Below are positions 16,754-24,726 of a stretch of 64,000 bases of DNA, in pieces. How positions within the stretch are numbered: position 1 is the stretch's first letter; every line of letters starts with the position of its first letter. The DNA comes from Tardiphaga robiniae (GTDB taxonomy: Bacteria; Pseudomonadota; Alphaproteobacteria; Rhizobiales; Xanthobacteraceae), in assembly GCF_013359755.1 (NCBI RefSeq), contig NZ_JABMCJ010000084.1:1-64000 (forward strand), given 5' to 3'. The position numbers and the translations under genes are program-made. The notes under the pieces are model-generated. The model was not told the origin of the DNA. It saw only the letters and a list, made by a program, of their open reading frames with translations, and did not search any database.

Positions 16754-16785
16754 GGCGGTCCGCGCAATCGCGGACCGCCTTTTTT
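16754..16785 (+). terminator. Rho-independent terminator of the catabolic/transport operon
   Basis: Perfect 11-bp GC-rich stem (16754-16764 with 16769-16779), CAAT loop and six T (16780-16785), starting 9 bp after the binding-protein stop. Confidence 0.95.
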
Positions 16786-16870
16786 CTGATCGATGCATCA
16801 ATCGAAAACGCTAGCTAGCAGCGTCGTGCTTTTGCGAGCAGCTCACGTTCATCCGCAACATCAACAGCAC

Positions 16871-17617
16871 CTAAGCCAGTCCCAGGCCGCCATCAACAGC
16901 AACAACCTGGCCCGTCATCCATTCCGAAGCGGGACTCGAAAGCCTCACGATCCATTCCGCCAGGTCGTCAGGAACGCCGCGCCGCCCGAGCGGTATGCGC
17001 GCACGCTCCTGCTCCTTGATTGCCGCAGCCTGTTCCGGGGAGAGCCCCATCATGCCCGTCAGCGCGCCCGATTCCGTAGGCCCTGCCGCCACGGCGTTCA
17101 CGCGTATGCCGAGTGGTGCAAGCTCCAGCGCCCAGCAGCGCGTCAAATGCTCCAAAGCCGCCTTGCTGGCGGCGTAATGAGACAGTCCAGCCACCGGCTT
17201 GTGACCGAAAGTGCTCGAGACATTAACGATCGTGCCCCGTGTTGCCTTTAGGTGAGGAAGAGCAGCAGAGGCGAGGAGACTTGGGCCGAGCACATTGACG
17301 GAGAAAATATCCATGATCCGATCGGCTGTCGCGTCTGCCAGCGGAAGGATTGCACCTGCGCCCGCGTTGTTGACCAGGGCATCAACCCTGCCCCAAAGAT
17401 CGATCGTCTTGGCGATTGTGCGCTTGGCATCTTCGGCGGAGGCTGCATCCGCCACCATGCCGGCTATGTTCGCATGCTCGGCAATCGTTTCTTCAATTGG
17501 GCCGGAACGGCGGCCGGTCACGAACACCTTGTTGCCTTCCCTTGCGAAGCGCAGCGCCGCCGCCTTCCCTATGCCGGAGCTGCCGCCCGTTACAATCACG
17601 ACCTTTTCACTCTGCAT
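16871..17617 (-). CDS. Short-chain dehydrogenase/reductase
   Basis: Classical SDR of 248 residues with V-T-G-G-S-S-G-I-G near the N-terminus, N-N-A-G, catalytic S and Y-A-A-S-K, and a C-terminal V-D-G-G-L-G-L-A. The ATG at 17617 follows AAGGAG and is preferred over the longer open frame from 17707. It converges on the terminator of the previous operon and lies before the metallo-hydrolase gene on the same strand. Substrate unknown. Confidence 0.85.
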   Translation of the reverse strand: MQSEKVVIVTGGSSGIGKAAALRFAREGNKVFVTGRRSGPIEETIAEHANIAGMVADAASAEDAKRTIAKTIDLWGRVDALVNNAGAGAILPLADATADRIMDIFSVNVLGPSLLASAALPHLKATRGTIVNVSSTFGHKPVAGLSHYAASKAALEHLTRCWALELAPLGIRVNAVAAGPTESGALTGMMGLSPEQAAAIKEQERARIPLGRRGVPDDLAEWIVRLSSPASEWMTGQVVAVDGGLGLA

Positions 17618-17753
17618 TTTCAATCTCCTTCTTGCCAAGATGACGCGGCTTGGCCCCACGACGCTGCAGTCCATCTGAATCGGCGCTGCTAAAACCAGGG
17701 CGCGCACGCATGAACGCCAAGAGGGCGCGCCCCGGTCTTAACCCGGCAAACGA

Positions 17754-18722
17754 TCAGTAGTCCCAGGAGATCGGAACCCAGCGAAACGCGTCGCCATCGA
17801 TCGCCACGTGGCCGGCGGACGGGAATGGCAGATGGGTCGCGACCAACAATTCGCCTGTTGCCGCCAGCTCCCGCAACAGAAGGGTCCGCACGCGCGCTGC
17901 TTCTTCGGGGTCGTGCTCGAAACCGTTGTGCCAATCGGGTTGGTCAAACCCGACCGTGAACACGGCGTCGCCGGCGAAGGTCAGCGCGTCACCGCCGGAT
18001 GCCAGGCGGACGACACTGTGTCCGGGCGTGTGGCCGCCGGTCCGACGTACGATGACTCCCGGCGCCAGTTCGTGCTCGTCCGTGAATGTCCGAAAATGCT
18101 TTCCATATTCGGCCATGAACCGCTTGGCGGTCGCCCGCAGCGCGTCCGGGAATCCGGGCGGCATTTGGGTGTGAGAGAAATCGGGCGCTTTCCAGAATTC
18201 GACCTCGGCGGCAGCCACGTGGATTCGCAGATCCGAACGCAACTGATCCTTCACCCCTTCGACGAGCAGTCCGCCGATATGGTCCATATGCAAGTGCGTC
18301 AGCACGATATCGGTGACGCATGCAAGATCGATCTCGGCAGCGGCCAATCGCTGGATCAGTTGTCCGGCCCGCGGCAAATGCAGGTCCGGGTCCAATCCCA
18401 GCCCGGCGTCGACAAGAATGGTCTGCTCGCCACTCTGCACGACGACCACGTTCAGCGGCCAGTCGAAAGCGTCCGGCGGCAGGAACATGTCGCGCATCCA
18501 GGCGGCCCGAACGGCGGGGTCTGCGTTATGTCCCAACATGGAGGTTGGGAGTGGCAACACGCCATCGCTGACCACCAGCACGTCGATGTCGCCGATTTTC
18601 ACTGCATAGCGCGACGGAACGAGTTCGTTACGCCCCGACTTGACGGGGGCTGATGTCGTATCAAGGTTCATGTGTTTCTCCTTCTGGGTATTTTGCTGAG
18701 TTTTTTGAATCGTCTGTGTCAT
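17754..18722 (-). CDS. Metallo-beta-lactamase-fold hydrolase
   Basis: MBL-fold hydrolase of about 322 residues, with the zinc motif L-T-H-L-H-M-D-H and downstream metal ligands G-G-H-T-P-G-H-S and F-A-G-D-A-V. Families of this kind include lactonases and quorum-quenching enzymes, but the activity is not determined. Two starts are credible: ATG 18722 after AGGAGG, and ATG 18671 after AAGGAG, 17 codons shorter. The extra part is Q/K-rich and looks like a linker, so the shorter form may be the true one. It follows the flavoprotein gene on the same strand. Confidence 0.82.
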   Translation of the reverse strand: MTQTIQKTQQNTQKEKHMNLDTTSAPVKSGRNELVPSRYAVKIGDIDVLVVSDGVLPLPTSMLGHNADPAVRAAWMRDMFLPPDAFDWPLNVVVVQSGEQTILVDAGLGLDPDLHLPRAGQLIQRLAAAEIDLACVTDIVLTHLHMDHIGGLLVEGVKDQLRSDLRIHVAAAEVEFWKAPDFSHTQMPPGFPDALRATAKRFMAEYGKHFRTFTDEHELAPGVIVRRTGGHTPGHSVVRLASGGDALTFAGDAVFTVGFDQPDWHNGFEHDPEEAARVRTLLLRELAATGELLVATHLPFPSAGHVAIDGDAFRWVPISWDY

Positions 18723-18802
18723 CTGTGAGTCCTCCTGGTTGATCGATGGTGAGAGCTGGCCGCGCTCCTGCATGGAGCGCGGTCCTTTCTTGTGTGGGGT
18801 GG

Positions 18803-20008
18803 CTAGACTTCGGTCACATGCTCCGGATCGGCCGAGGCGAGAGCGGCAGCACGCTCGGGCTTCGGCGGATAAATCCAGACGGTGTTGATTTCCTGCTTGG
18901 TCTTCTTGGCAACGTCGCCAACCATCTCGACCTTGCGATCCCAGCCGCGCGTGAACAGTGCGCCGGCTTCGCCAAGGTCGAGACAGGTGACGTAGCCCTT
19001 CTGGTGATATGGCCTGGTCGCCATGCGCAACAATTCGGCGGCGGCATTGTTGCCGGCAAAGGCGCCCATCCGCGTCGCATGCTGGCACGACATCAGCGCG
19101 TAATTGCCGACATCGTCGCTGGCCGCTCTGGCGGCATCGCCCGTGGCAAAGACGCCAGGTACCGAGGGTACGCGCAAATCGCGGTCGACCAGCAGCCGGC
19201 CGAAATTGTCGCGCTCGGCTGGGATCTGCGTGGTCAGCGGCGCAGCGCGAATGCCTGCCGCCCAGATCACGGTCTCGGTTTCGATACGTTCGCCGTCGGA
19301 CAGTGTGATCCCGGATGCATCCAGCGAGGCAACGCCGGCACCGAGCCGGGTCTCCACACCGAGCTTGCGCAGCGCCTCCTCGATGATGGGACGTGGTCCC
19401 TCGCCCATGTCGGGAGCGATCGCGCTGTTTCGTTCGACAATGATGACGCGCGGCCGGGCGTCCTTGCCGAGGATCGCGCGAAGCCGCGCCGGGATTTCGG
19501 TCGCGGCTTCAATTCCCGTGAAGCCGCCGCCAGCTACGACGATGGTGTCGCGTCCGTTCGACGCCGGCCGGTTAGCCAGGCCATGCAGATGCTTGTCGAG
19601 CGCGATCGCATCGTCGAGATTGTCGACGCTGAAACCATGCTCCGCGAGGCCGGGAATATTCGGACGGAACAACCGGCTTCCGGTCGCCACGACCAGCCGA
19701 TCGTAGGAGAGCGACTGTCGCCTATTGTTGGCGGTCGCGACTTGCACCGTGCGGGATGCGGTGTCGATCGTCTCGGCGCTGCCTTTGATATAGACGACGT
19801 CGACGGCCTTGAGGACATCCAGCAAAGGCGCCGTCAAGGTTTCGGGCTTCGGCTCATAGAGCCGCGGGCGAATGACCAGTGTCGGCTCGGGTGCGACCAG
19901 CGCGATCTCGAGCTCTTCGGGCGAAACGCCCTTGATGTCGCGCAGGCGGGCTGCGGACAATGCGGCGTACATGCCGGCGAAGCCGGCGCCTATGATGACT
20001 ATTCGCAT
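18803..20008 (-). CDS. NAD(P)/FAD-dependent oxidoreductase (NDH-2-like)
   Basis: Flavoprotein of 401 residues with two dinucleotide-binding motifs: V-I-I-G-A-G-F-A-G-M at the N-terminus (FAD) and V-V-A-G-G-G-F-T-G-I-E in the middle (NAD(P)H), plus V-F-A-T-G-D-A-A near the C-terminus. It resembles type II NADH dehydrogenases and related pyridine-nucleotide disulfide-type oxidoreductases. The ATG at 20008 follows AAGGAG. It is probably co-transcribed with the hydrolase 80 bp downstream. Confidence 0.87.
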   Translation of the reverse strand: MRIVIIGAGFAGMYAALSAARLRDIKGVSPEELEIALVAPEPTLVIRPRLYEPKPETLTAPLLDVLKAVDVVYIKGSAETIDTASRTVQVATANNRRQSLSYDRLVVATGSRLFRPNIPGLAEHGFSVDNLDDAIALDKHLHGLANRPASNGRDTIVVAGGGFTGIEAATEIPARLRAILGKDARPRVIIVERNSAIAPDMGEGPRPIIEEALRKLGVETRLGAGVASLDASGITLSDGERIETETVIWAAGIRAAPLTTQIPAERDNFGRLLVDRDLRVPSVPGVFATGDAARAASDDVGNYALMSCQHATRMGAFAGNNAAAELLRMATRPYHQKGYVTCLDLGEAGALFTRGWDRKVEMVGDVAKKTKQEINTVWIYPPKPERAAALASADPEHVTEV

Positions 20009-20129
20009 GTGATGTTCTCCTTGGGTTTAAGTTGCTCGGCAGTACGCGCGTCACCGCGCCGCTTCTCACCTGCGGCAAATTTGTTGCGATCAACGATGAC
20101 GCGAAGACGGGAAACGACGAGGTGAGCCC

Positions 20130-20459
20130 CTATGGAGGGGTACAGTCCAGCATCGACGCCAGTTGCATGGGACGTTCACATTCGGCGCGGCAGATTCGCG
20201 GAACCAGCGGCCGGTCACGATGAAAGATGATCGGCTGTGCGAACGTCAGCGGCCGGTCGTTCAAAGCCTGGATGTCATCGCTCACGATGATGGACAACGA
20301 GGGGGTGCTGTCTTGGGCGGGCTGCGCTGGCTTCTCGGCCTCTTCGCCCGTCGATGTCGTCAGTCGAATGGTCAGTGAAAGTCCATATATCAGAGAGCTC
20401 GTGACGACCCTCCGTCGCGGTATCATTGCAAGTGGGTCGACGAAGGTCTTCCAGGCCAT
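20130..20459 (-). CDS. Hypothetical protein (109 aa), low support
   Basis: Possible small protein between the AraC gene and the flavoprotein gene on their strand. The ATG at 20459 has CGGAG 7-8 bp upstream. No domain, membrane segment or signal peptide is clear; the sequence has a P/A/E-rich middle. A plus-strand frame (20227-20496) competes for the same bases. Kept because it sits in a gene-poor gap on the operon strand. Confidence 0.3.
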   Translation of the reverse strand: MAWKTFVDPLAMIPRRRVVTSSLIYGLSLTIRLTTSTGEEAEKPAQPAQDSTPSLSIIVSDDIQALNDRPLTFAQPIIFHRDRPLVPRICRAECERPMQLASMLDCTPP

Positions 20460-20560
20460 TGTCTGTCTCCGTCCGTTATTGGCGTGGGCACGGTGATGAT
20501 CTAGCCGATCGGATCTGCAACTGCCCCAGAGCGATTGACGTACCTGTCGAGAGATTGCGG

Positions 20561-21505
20561 CTAACGCGTCCGTCGGCGCCAATCGCTTGGACTTTCGCCG
20601 GTCAGCTTCCTGAACGCCGCTGCAAACGCTGTCTGCGAGGCATAGCCAAGCGCCGCAGCCACCGACACGACCGATGCGTCGGTGTCGCGCAGCATGTTCA
20701 TGGCCTGCTCGAGCCGGTGTTGGCGCAACCAGGCATGTGGCGAAAGCCCGGTGCTTTCCTTGAAGGCGCGGCAGAAGTGAAAGCGCGATAGGCCGGCATC
20801 CGAGGCCAGGGCGGAAAGAGAGACGTCCGTATCGCTGTCCGAGCGCAAACGTTCGATGGCACGTAGCAGCGTCTTCGGCGCCAGCCCGCCCATGGTCTGC
20901 TGGAACGTGGTTGGCGCGCCGGTGTGCGCAGCCAGCAGGCGCGTGGCCAGAAGATCCGTCACTTGCTGCCTGAACAGGGCATCCAGGGCCGCATTGCCCT
21001 CCAGGACGTCCGCCGCACTTATAAGCAACCGCGATGTGATGGGATCGGGATGCGCCGTTCGCTCCAAAAGGTCGCCAGGAGCGGCGATGTCGGCTTCGTG
21101 GGCAACGCGCTCGAGTATTCTGTGCGGAAGATAGAGCTGAACGACATCGACAGGTTTCGGAATATCCCATCGGGAGCTTGATCCTTCTGGAATGATGATC
21201 ACAACCCCGGGACGAAACGTTCCAATCGCAACCGATCTTCCTGACCGCCGCTCCATGCGCTGCATCGAACCGTTGTAAGCCATGATGACGTGATGGGTCA
21301 TCGGCTCGACGACGTCGTGCAATGGCTCATGTTTCCAGTGGGTGATTCCGGCACCGGAGGAATCCAAAGCCATATGAAATGGTGTGGTCCCGAGCACGCG
21401 GGACATCTCCGCACCGGCAGAAGGCCGCTCGGCATGGGACGGAGTTTCCTGGGGCGCCTCAGATGCGGCTGCCGGGTCATTCGAACGATCGTGAGGCTTG
21501 GTCAT
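20561..21505 (-). CDS. AraC-family transcriptional regulator
   Basis: Regulator of 314 residues. The C-terminal ~100 residues hold the two AraC helix-turn-helix motifs (L-S-A-L-A-S-D-A-G-L-S-R-F-H-F-C-R-A-F-K, then V-A-A-A-L-G-Y-A-S-Q-T-A-F). The N-terminal part is a cupin-like effector domain. The ATG at 21505 overlaps the stop of a 24-codon upstream frame (ATGA) that has its own strong Shine-Dalgarno; the AraC gene has none, so translation is probably coupled. Open frame upstream to 21733 is not used. It may regulate the flavoprotein and hydrolase genes downstream. Confidence 0.85.
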   Translation of the reverse strand: MTKPHDRSNDPAAASEAPQETPSHAERPSAGAEMSRVLGTTPFHMALDSSGAGITHWKHEPLHDVVEPMTHHVIMAYNGSMQRMERRSGRSVAIGTFRPGVVIIIPEGSSSRWDIPKPVDVVQLYLPHRILERVAHEADIAAPGDLLERTAHPDPITSRLLISAADVLEGNAALDALFRQQVTDLLATRLLAAHTGAPTTFQQTMGGLAPKTLLRAIERLRSDSDTDVSLSALASDAGLSRFHFCRAFKESTGLSPHAWLRQHRLEQAMNMLRDTDASVVSVAAALGYASQTAFAAAFRKLTGESPSDWRRRTR

Positions 21506-21576
21506 GGACGTGCACCCGCAGCAAGGGTTCGTGTGTGTCCGATGAGACCCGTACCGCCCATGACGATAATCCTCAT
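21502..21576 (-). pseudogene. Truncated NAD(P)-binding protein start, now a leader frame for araC-type gene
   Basis: A 24-codon frame with a perfect GGAGG six bases before its ATG (21576). It codes M-R-I-I-V-M-G-G-T-G-L-I-G, the beta-alpha-beta nucleotide-binding start of NmrA/epimerase-type dehydrogenases, then stops at 21502. The stop overlaps the AraC start codon. This looks like the remnant of a deleted dehydrogenase gene whose ribosome-binding site now drives translation of the regulator. Confidence 0.65.
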
Positions 21577-21984
21577 GACTTTCCTCCGATTGTTCAGGCC
21601 ATCCGTGGCCTTGCTCCTGAAAGCACTGCCAGAATGCGCGCGGACGGGCCGGAAAGCCTTGTAGGCACCTTGAATTGCCGTTGAGTTTTCCTTGGCTTCT
21701 TGTGCAATCGACGCGCGGACGTGCAGTTTTCATTCAAAAATGATTGCCTGGACGCCGATCAGCGCGAGCTCAAGCGAGGCGCCCGAACTCGTCGCTGCTG
21801 GACCGAAGCCGTTCGATCTGCTGCTCTTTCCGGTCCCGAACAATGACCCGAAGCGGAAACCGAGGATCCAATCATCGCTGATGAACTATTTGATCTGCGA
21901 CCCCGACCAAGGGACAAATGAGCGTCCGGGGAATGGCGGTCGGGTATCCCGGCTGCTCCGGACAAGGTGCGGAGACCACATGCG
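21577..21984. other. Divergent intergenic region without recognised gene
   Basis: About 400 bp between the AraC leader (minus strand) and the TPR protein (plus strand), presumably holding both promoters. I see no convincing frame, palindrome or repeat. Confidence 0.5.
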
Positions 21985-22830
21985 ATGCAGATGCGCTTCT
22001 CAACATACCGGTTGTTCGCATGCATGGGCGTGGTGCTTCTCGCCGGGTTGCCGGGAGTGGCCGCCGCAGACGAGTCGGATTCCTGCATAAAGCTGTCGGA
22101 TGACCTCGCGGTCGCGGGGTGCACGCGCACCATCGACTCGCACCAATACACGGGTCGAAGCCTCGCGCGGGTCTATGCGCGTCGCGGCGGGGCGTACCGG
22201 GCACAGGGCGACCTCACCCACGCCATGACGGATTACAACGAGTCGATGCGGATCGATCCGACCTATCCGTCTGCCTACAACAATCGCGGCAACGCTTGGT
22301 ACCACAGCGGAAAATTCGATCGGGCCATCGCGGACTATAACCAGGCGATCCAGCTCGATCCGAAATCAGGGCTCGCCTACGCCAACCGTGGCAGCGCCTG
22401 GGGCGCCAAGGGCGACTTCAACCGGGCCATCGAGGACTTCGACCGGGCGATCCAGCTCGATCCGAAAGATACTGACGCCTACTACAACCACGGCAGCGCC
22501 TGGAGCGGCAGGGGTGACCTCGATCGGGCCATCGCGGACTACGATCAGGCGATCCAGCTCGATCCGAAACATGGGGCTGCCTACGTCAACCGCGGCAACG
22601 CCTGGGGCACCAAAGGCAATTTCGACCGGGCCATCGCGGACTTCAACCAGGCGATCCGGCTCGATCCGAAAGATACCAAAGCCTATTACAACCGCGGCAT
22701 GGCGTGGGAGAAGAAACGCAGTCTGAAAGAGGCATTGGCTGACTTCAAGATGCACGCGCGACTGGCTCCGTCCGATCCAGAAGGCCTGAAGGCGTTGAAG
22801 CGCGTATCGAAAGAATTGAGCGCAATATGA
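21985..22830 (+). CDS. Exported TPR-repeat protein
   Basis: About 281 residues. A signal peptide (hydrophobic run C-M-G-V-V-L-L-A-G-L, A-A-A cleavage) is followed by about six tetratricopeptide repeats with the consensus A-Y-x-N-R-G-x-A-W and A-I-x-D-x-x-Q-A-I-x-L-D-P. Such repeats form a superhelix for protein contacts in the periplasm. The repeats are nearly identical in DNA, pointing to duplication within the gene. Start chosen at ATG 21985 (GGAG about 10 bp upstream); 21991 or GTG 21967 are alternatives. Partner unknown. Confidence 0.78.
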   Translation: MQMRFSTYRLFACMGVVLLAGLPGVAAADESDSCIKLSDDLAVAGCTRTIDSHQYTGRSLARVYARRGGAYRAQGDLTHAMTDYNESMRIDPTYPSAYNNRGNAWYHSGKFDRAIADYNQAIQLDPKSGLAYANRGSAWGAKGDFNRAIEDFDRAIQLDPKDTDAYYNHGSAWSGRGDLDRAIADYDQAIQLDPKHGAAYVNRGNAWGTKGNFDRAIADFNQAIRLDPKDTKAYYNRGMAWEKKRSLKEALADFKMHARLAPSDPEGLKALKRVSKELSAI

Positions 22831-22871
22831 CGGGCCGGCGCTGAGCGAAGCGATACCCATCTTGCGGCATT

Positions 22872-22900
22872 GATGGGTTTCGCGAAGAGCTCAACCCATC
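22872..22900. repeat. Short interspersed palindromic repeat, GATGGGTT type
   Basis: Inverted arms GATGGGTT (22872-22879) and AACCCATC (22893-22900) within sequence that also repeats ACCCATC nearby (22855-22861). The wording GATGGGTTTCGC...AACCCATCCTACG is a familiar dispersed element in Bradyrhizobium-type genomes. It lies between convergent genes and may act as a bidirectional transcript end. Confidence 0.6.
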
Positions 22901-22913
22901 CTACGCGCTAATG

Positions 22914-23114
22914 TTACAGTGCTTCCGGCTTCAGATATTTCGGAGGATCGTTGCGATCCTTCTCTCTTTTCAGATTGTAGGCATCCAGTACCTGCTGACG
23001 CTTCTGTGCCGATTCAGACAAATTATGACGCCAATACTGAAACATCCAGACGGCGCCGGCGATAGCAGCCAGAATAAGGATGCCTTCTGTACGGGTGAGT
23101 GGTGACTTATTCAT
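22914..23114 (-). CDS. Small single-pass membrane protein (66 aa)
   Basis: One hydrophobic segment (I-L-I-L-A-A-I-A-G-A-V-W-M-F, about residues 12-26) followed by a charged tail rich in K, R, Q and D. No family recognised. ATG 23114 is chosen to put the segment near the N-terminus; the Shine-Dalgarno is weak, and a longer frame (to 23174) is open. Confidence 0.5.
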   Translation of the reverse strand: MNKSPLTRTEGILILAAIAGAVWMFQYWRHNLSESAQKRQQVLDAYNLKREKDRNDPPKYLKPEAL

Positions 23115-23304
23115 GCGACGCCAGCATTTGATCTCGTACGGCCTAAATGGCTTACGATCATTCCACGACAACATTGTTATCAGAGATATAACTGCGCATG
23201 ATGAAACTCGGCGGCGTTGCCCTGCCTCAACAGCGTAGCCCGCCTGTTGCGATGCCCATCCGGGCTGCGCTTACGGCACTCGCCGCATTGAACATTCCTG
23301 CCGG

Positions 23305-23787
23305 ATGTATCGACCAAGCGTCATGCCTCCGACGTCTGATATCCCCACCCCTCCCATGTCCCGCGTCTCGCAATGCCTGATCGACATCGGGCGCATGATC
23401 GTTGGCCTGATCGCGGCGATTATCATCGCGCCTTTGGCCACGGGAGTTCTGCTGCAGCTCAGCCTTCGGCCCACCGGCGGACTCGCCGCGCATCTCGGCG
23501 CGGTCGTCACGACGGCTCTGCTGACTCTCGTTTTCGGCGTGGCGGGTTCGTTCAAGGCCACCGTTTTCATCGCCCTGCCCGGAATCCTCTTTGCGCGATG
23601 GGTCGGGATCATGTCGCCCGCGATGTGCATGATCGGTGGCGCCATCACCGGCGGCGGCTTCTTCGGCATCAGCGCCTCCATTGGCTCCTCACTCCCGACC
23701 GAATGGGGGCTGATCGCCGCAGCGGCCTGCGGCGGGAGCCTCGCGGCGCTCGCTTACTGGTGGCTGGCGGAGCGTCACATCCGGTGA
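23305..23787 (+). CDS. Hypothetical multi-pass membrane protein
   Basis: Up to 160 residues with about four hydrophobic segments (L-I-A-A-I-I-I-A-P-L, then T-A-L-L-T-L-V-F-G-V, G-A-I-T-G-G-G-F-F-G-I and A-A-C-G-G-S-L-A-A-L). No domain recognised. The start is uncertain: 23305 gives a proline-rich leader, whereas the ATG at residue 18 (23356) puts the first membrane segment close to the N-terminus. Confidence 0.55.
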   Translation: MYRPSVMPPTSDIPTPPMSRVSQCLIDIGRMIVGLIAAIIIAPLATGVLLQLSLRPTGGLAAHLGAVVTTALLTLVFGVAGSFKATVFIALPGILFARWVGIMSPAMCMIGGAITGGGFFGISASIGSSLPTEWGLIAAAACGGSLAALAYWWLAERHIR

Positions 23788-23904
23788 CCGACGCGGCACC
23801 GCCAATGAGAACAATTGGCCTGTTTTGGGATCGACCGACATAACAAAGCCTGTCGCGCCGCCCATTGCTCACATCACGTCTGCTTTCGCAACGATGCATG
23901 CCGA

Positions 23905-24309
23905 TCAACGACCGTCGACATAAGGATGACGCGAGAGGATATCGTCGAGTCCGGCGCGGCAGCGATCCGCCCATGCAGGATCGAGCCGGCCCAGCAATGC
24001 GAGCTGATGCGCAAAACGCAGGCGCCTGATATCGCCGGCGTTGGAATTGCGGTGCATGAGTTCATAGTTTCCGGCCATCGCCAAGGTGATGGTCTCGAAA
24101 GTCCAGTACATCAGCTCATCGAGATCGTCGGTGGTCCGCATGTCGTATCGCTCGCCGCGTTCGACGAACATGTAGTGGAAGTGCCCGTCATGCTCGATCA
24201 GCGCACGGCCGGAATCGACATGCCGATACCCCGGCAGCAGCTCCTCGGACGCATGGATGCGTGCGGCAAGCACGCGGATGCGGTGATCGACTTGCTCAAG
24301 GGGTGTCAC
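23905..24309 (-). CDS. Imm63-like immunity protein, orphan
   Basis: 134 residues. The central and C-terminal part (D-E-L-M-Y-W-T-F-E, then Y-E-L-M-H-R and R-L-R-F-A-H-Q-L-A-L-L-G-R-L, ending in L-S-R-H-P) matches my memory of the Imm63 family, which protects cells from polymorphic contact-dependent toxins. GTG start at 24309 with GAGG 8 bp upstream. No toxin gene, VgrG, PAAR or two-partner secretion gene lies nearby, so it would be an orphan antidote. A search against Imm63 would settle the family. Confidence 0.65.
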   Translation of the reverse strand: MTPLEQVDHRIRVLAARIHASEELLPGYRHVDSGRALIEHDGHFHYMFVERGERYDMRTTDDLDELMYWTFETITLAMAGNYELMHRNSNAGDIRRLRFAHQLALLGRLDPAWADRCRAGLDDILSRHPYVDGR

Positions 24310-24462
24310 GGCAGCGGCCTCGTGATTGGCCGATGCGGCCGTGGGACGGTGGCGATAAGTCGGGATAACTGCGCACCAGGTTCACGCAACAAGGCGCAAA
24401 GCAGCCGCAATACGGCTGAACCCGATCGTCGCGCTCGCCGACTGATCGAAAGGAGTTAGTCG

Positions 24463-24696
24463 ATGTCCGAGCCAAGCCCCCCTCTGGAATTCATCATGCA
24501 GGCGTTGGCGTCAAAGCCGGAAGAGCGCGGCTGTCTATTCTACTCCGCGCTGACATTCGCCATCGGCCTCTGCGTTGCCGAGTTGTGGCCATTTGGCGGC
24601 ACGCAGGCCGACGTCCTGACCGGCTATGGGATCGTGGTTGTGGCGGTCGGCAGCGGCGTGTTACTGGTGAAGTGGTTCTTTCACAGCATCAATTGA
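24463..24696 (+). CDS. Small membrane protein (77 aa)
   Basis: Two hydrophobic segments (L-T-F-A-I-G-L-C-V-A-E-L, then I-V-V-V-A-V-G-S-G-V-L-L-V). No recognised family. ATG 24463 has GGAG about 8 bp upstream. It stands alone between the immunity-like gene and the convergent phosphatase fusion gene. Confidence 0.6.
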   Translation: MSEPSPPLEFIMQALASKPEERGCLFYSALTFAIGLCVAELWPFGGTQADVLTGYGIVVVAVGSGVLLVKWFFHSIN

Positions 24697-24726
24697 CGCG
24701 GGCTTCGTAGTTCACAGGCGTTGGCC

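Noticed and set aside
18746-20125. 459-codon plus-strand frame over the flavoprotein gene
   Set aside because: Shadow frame; the minus strand carries two dinucleotide-binding motifs and a good ribosome site.
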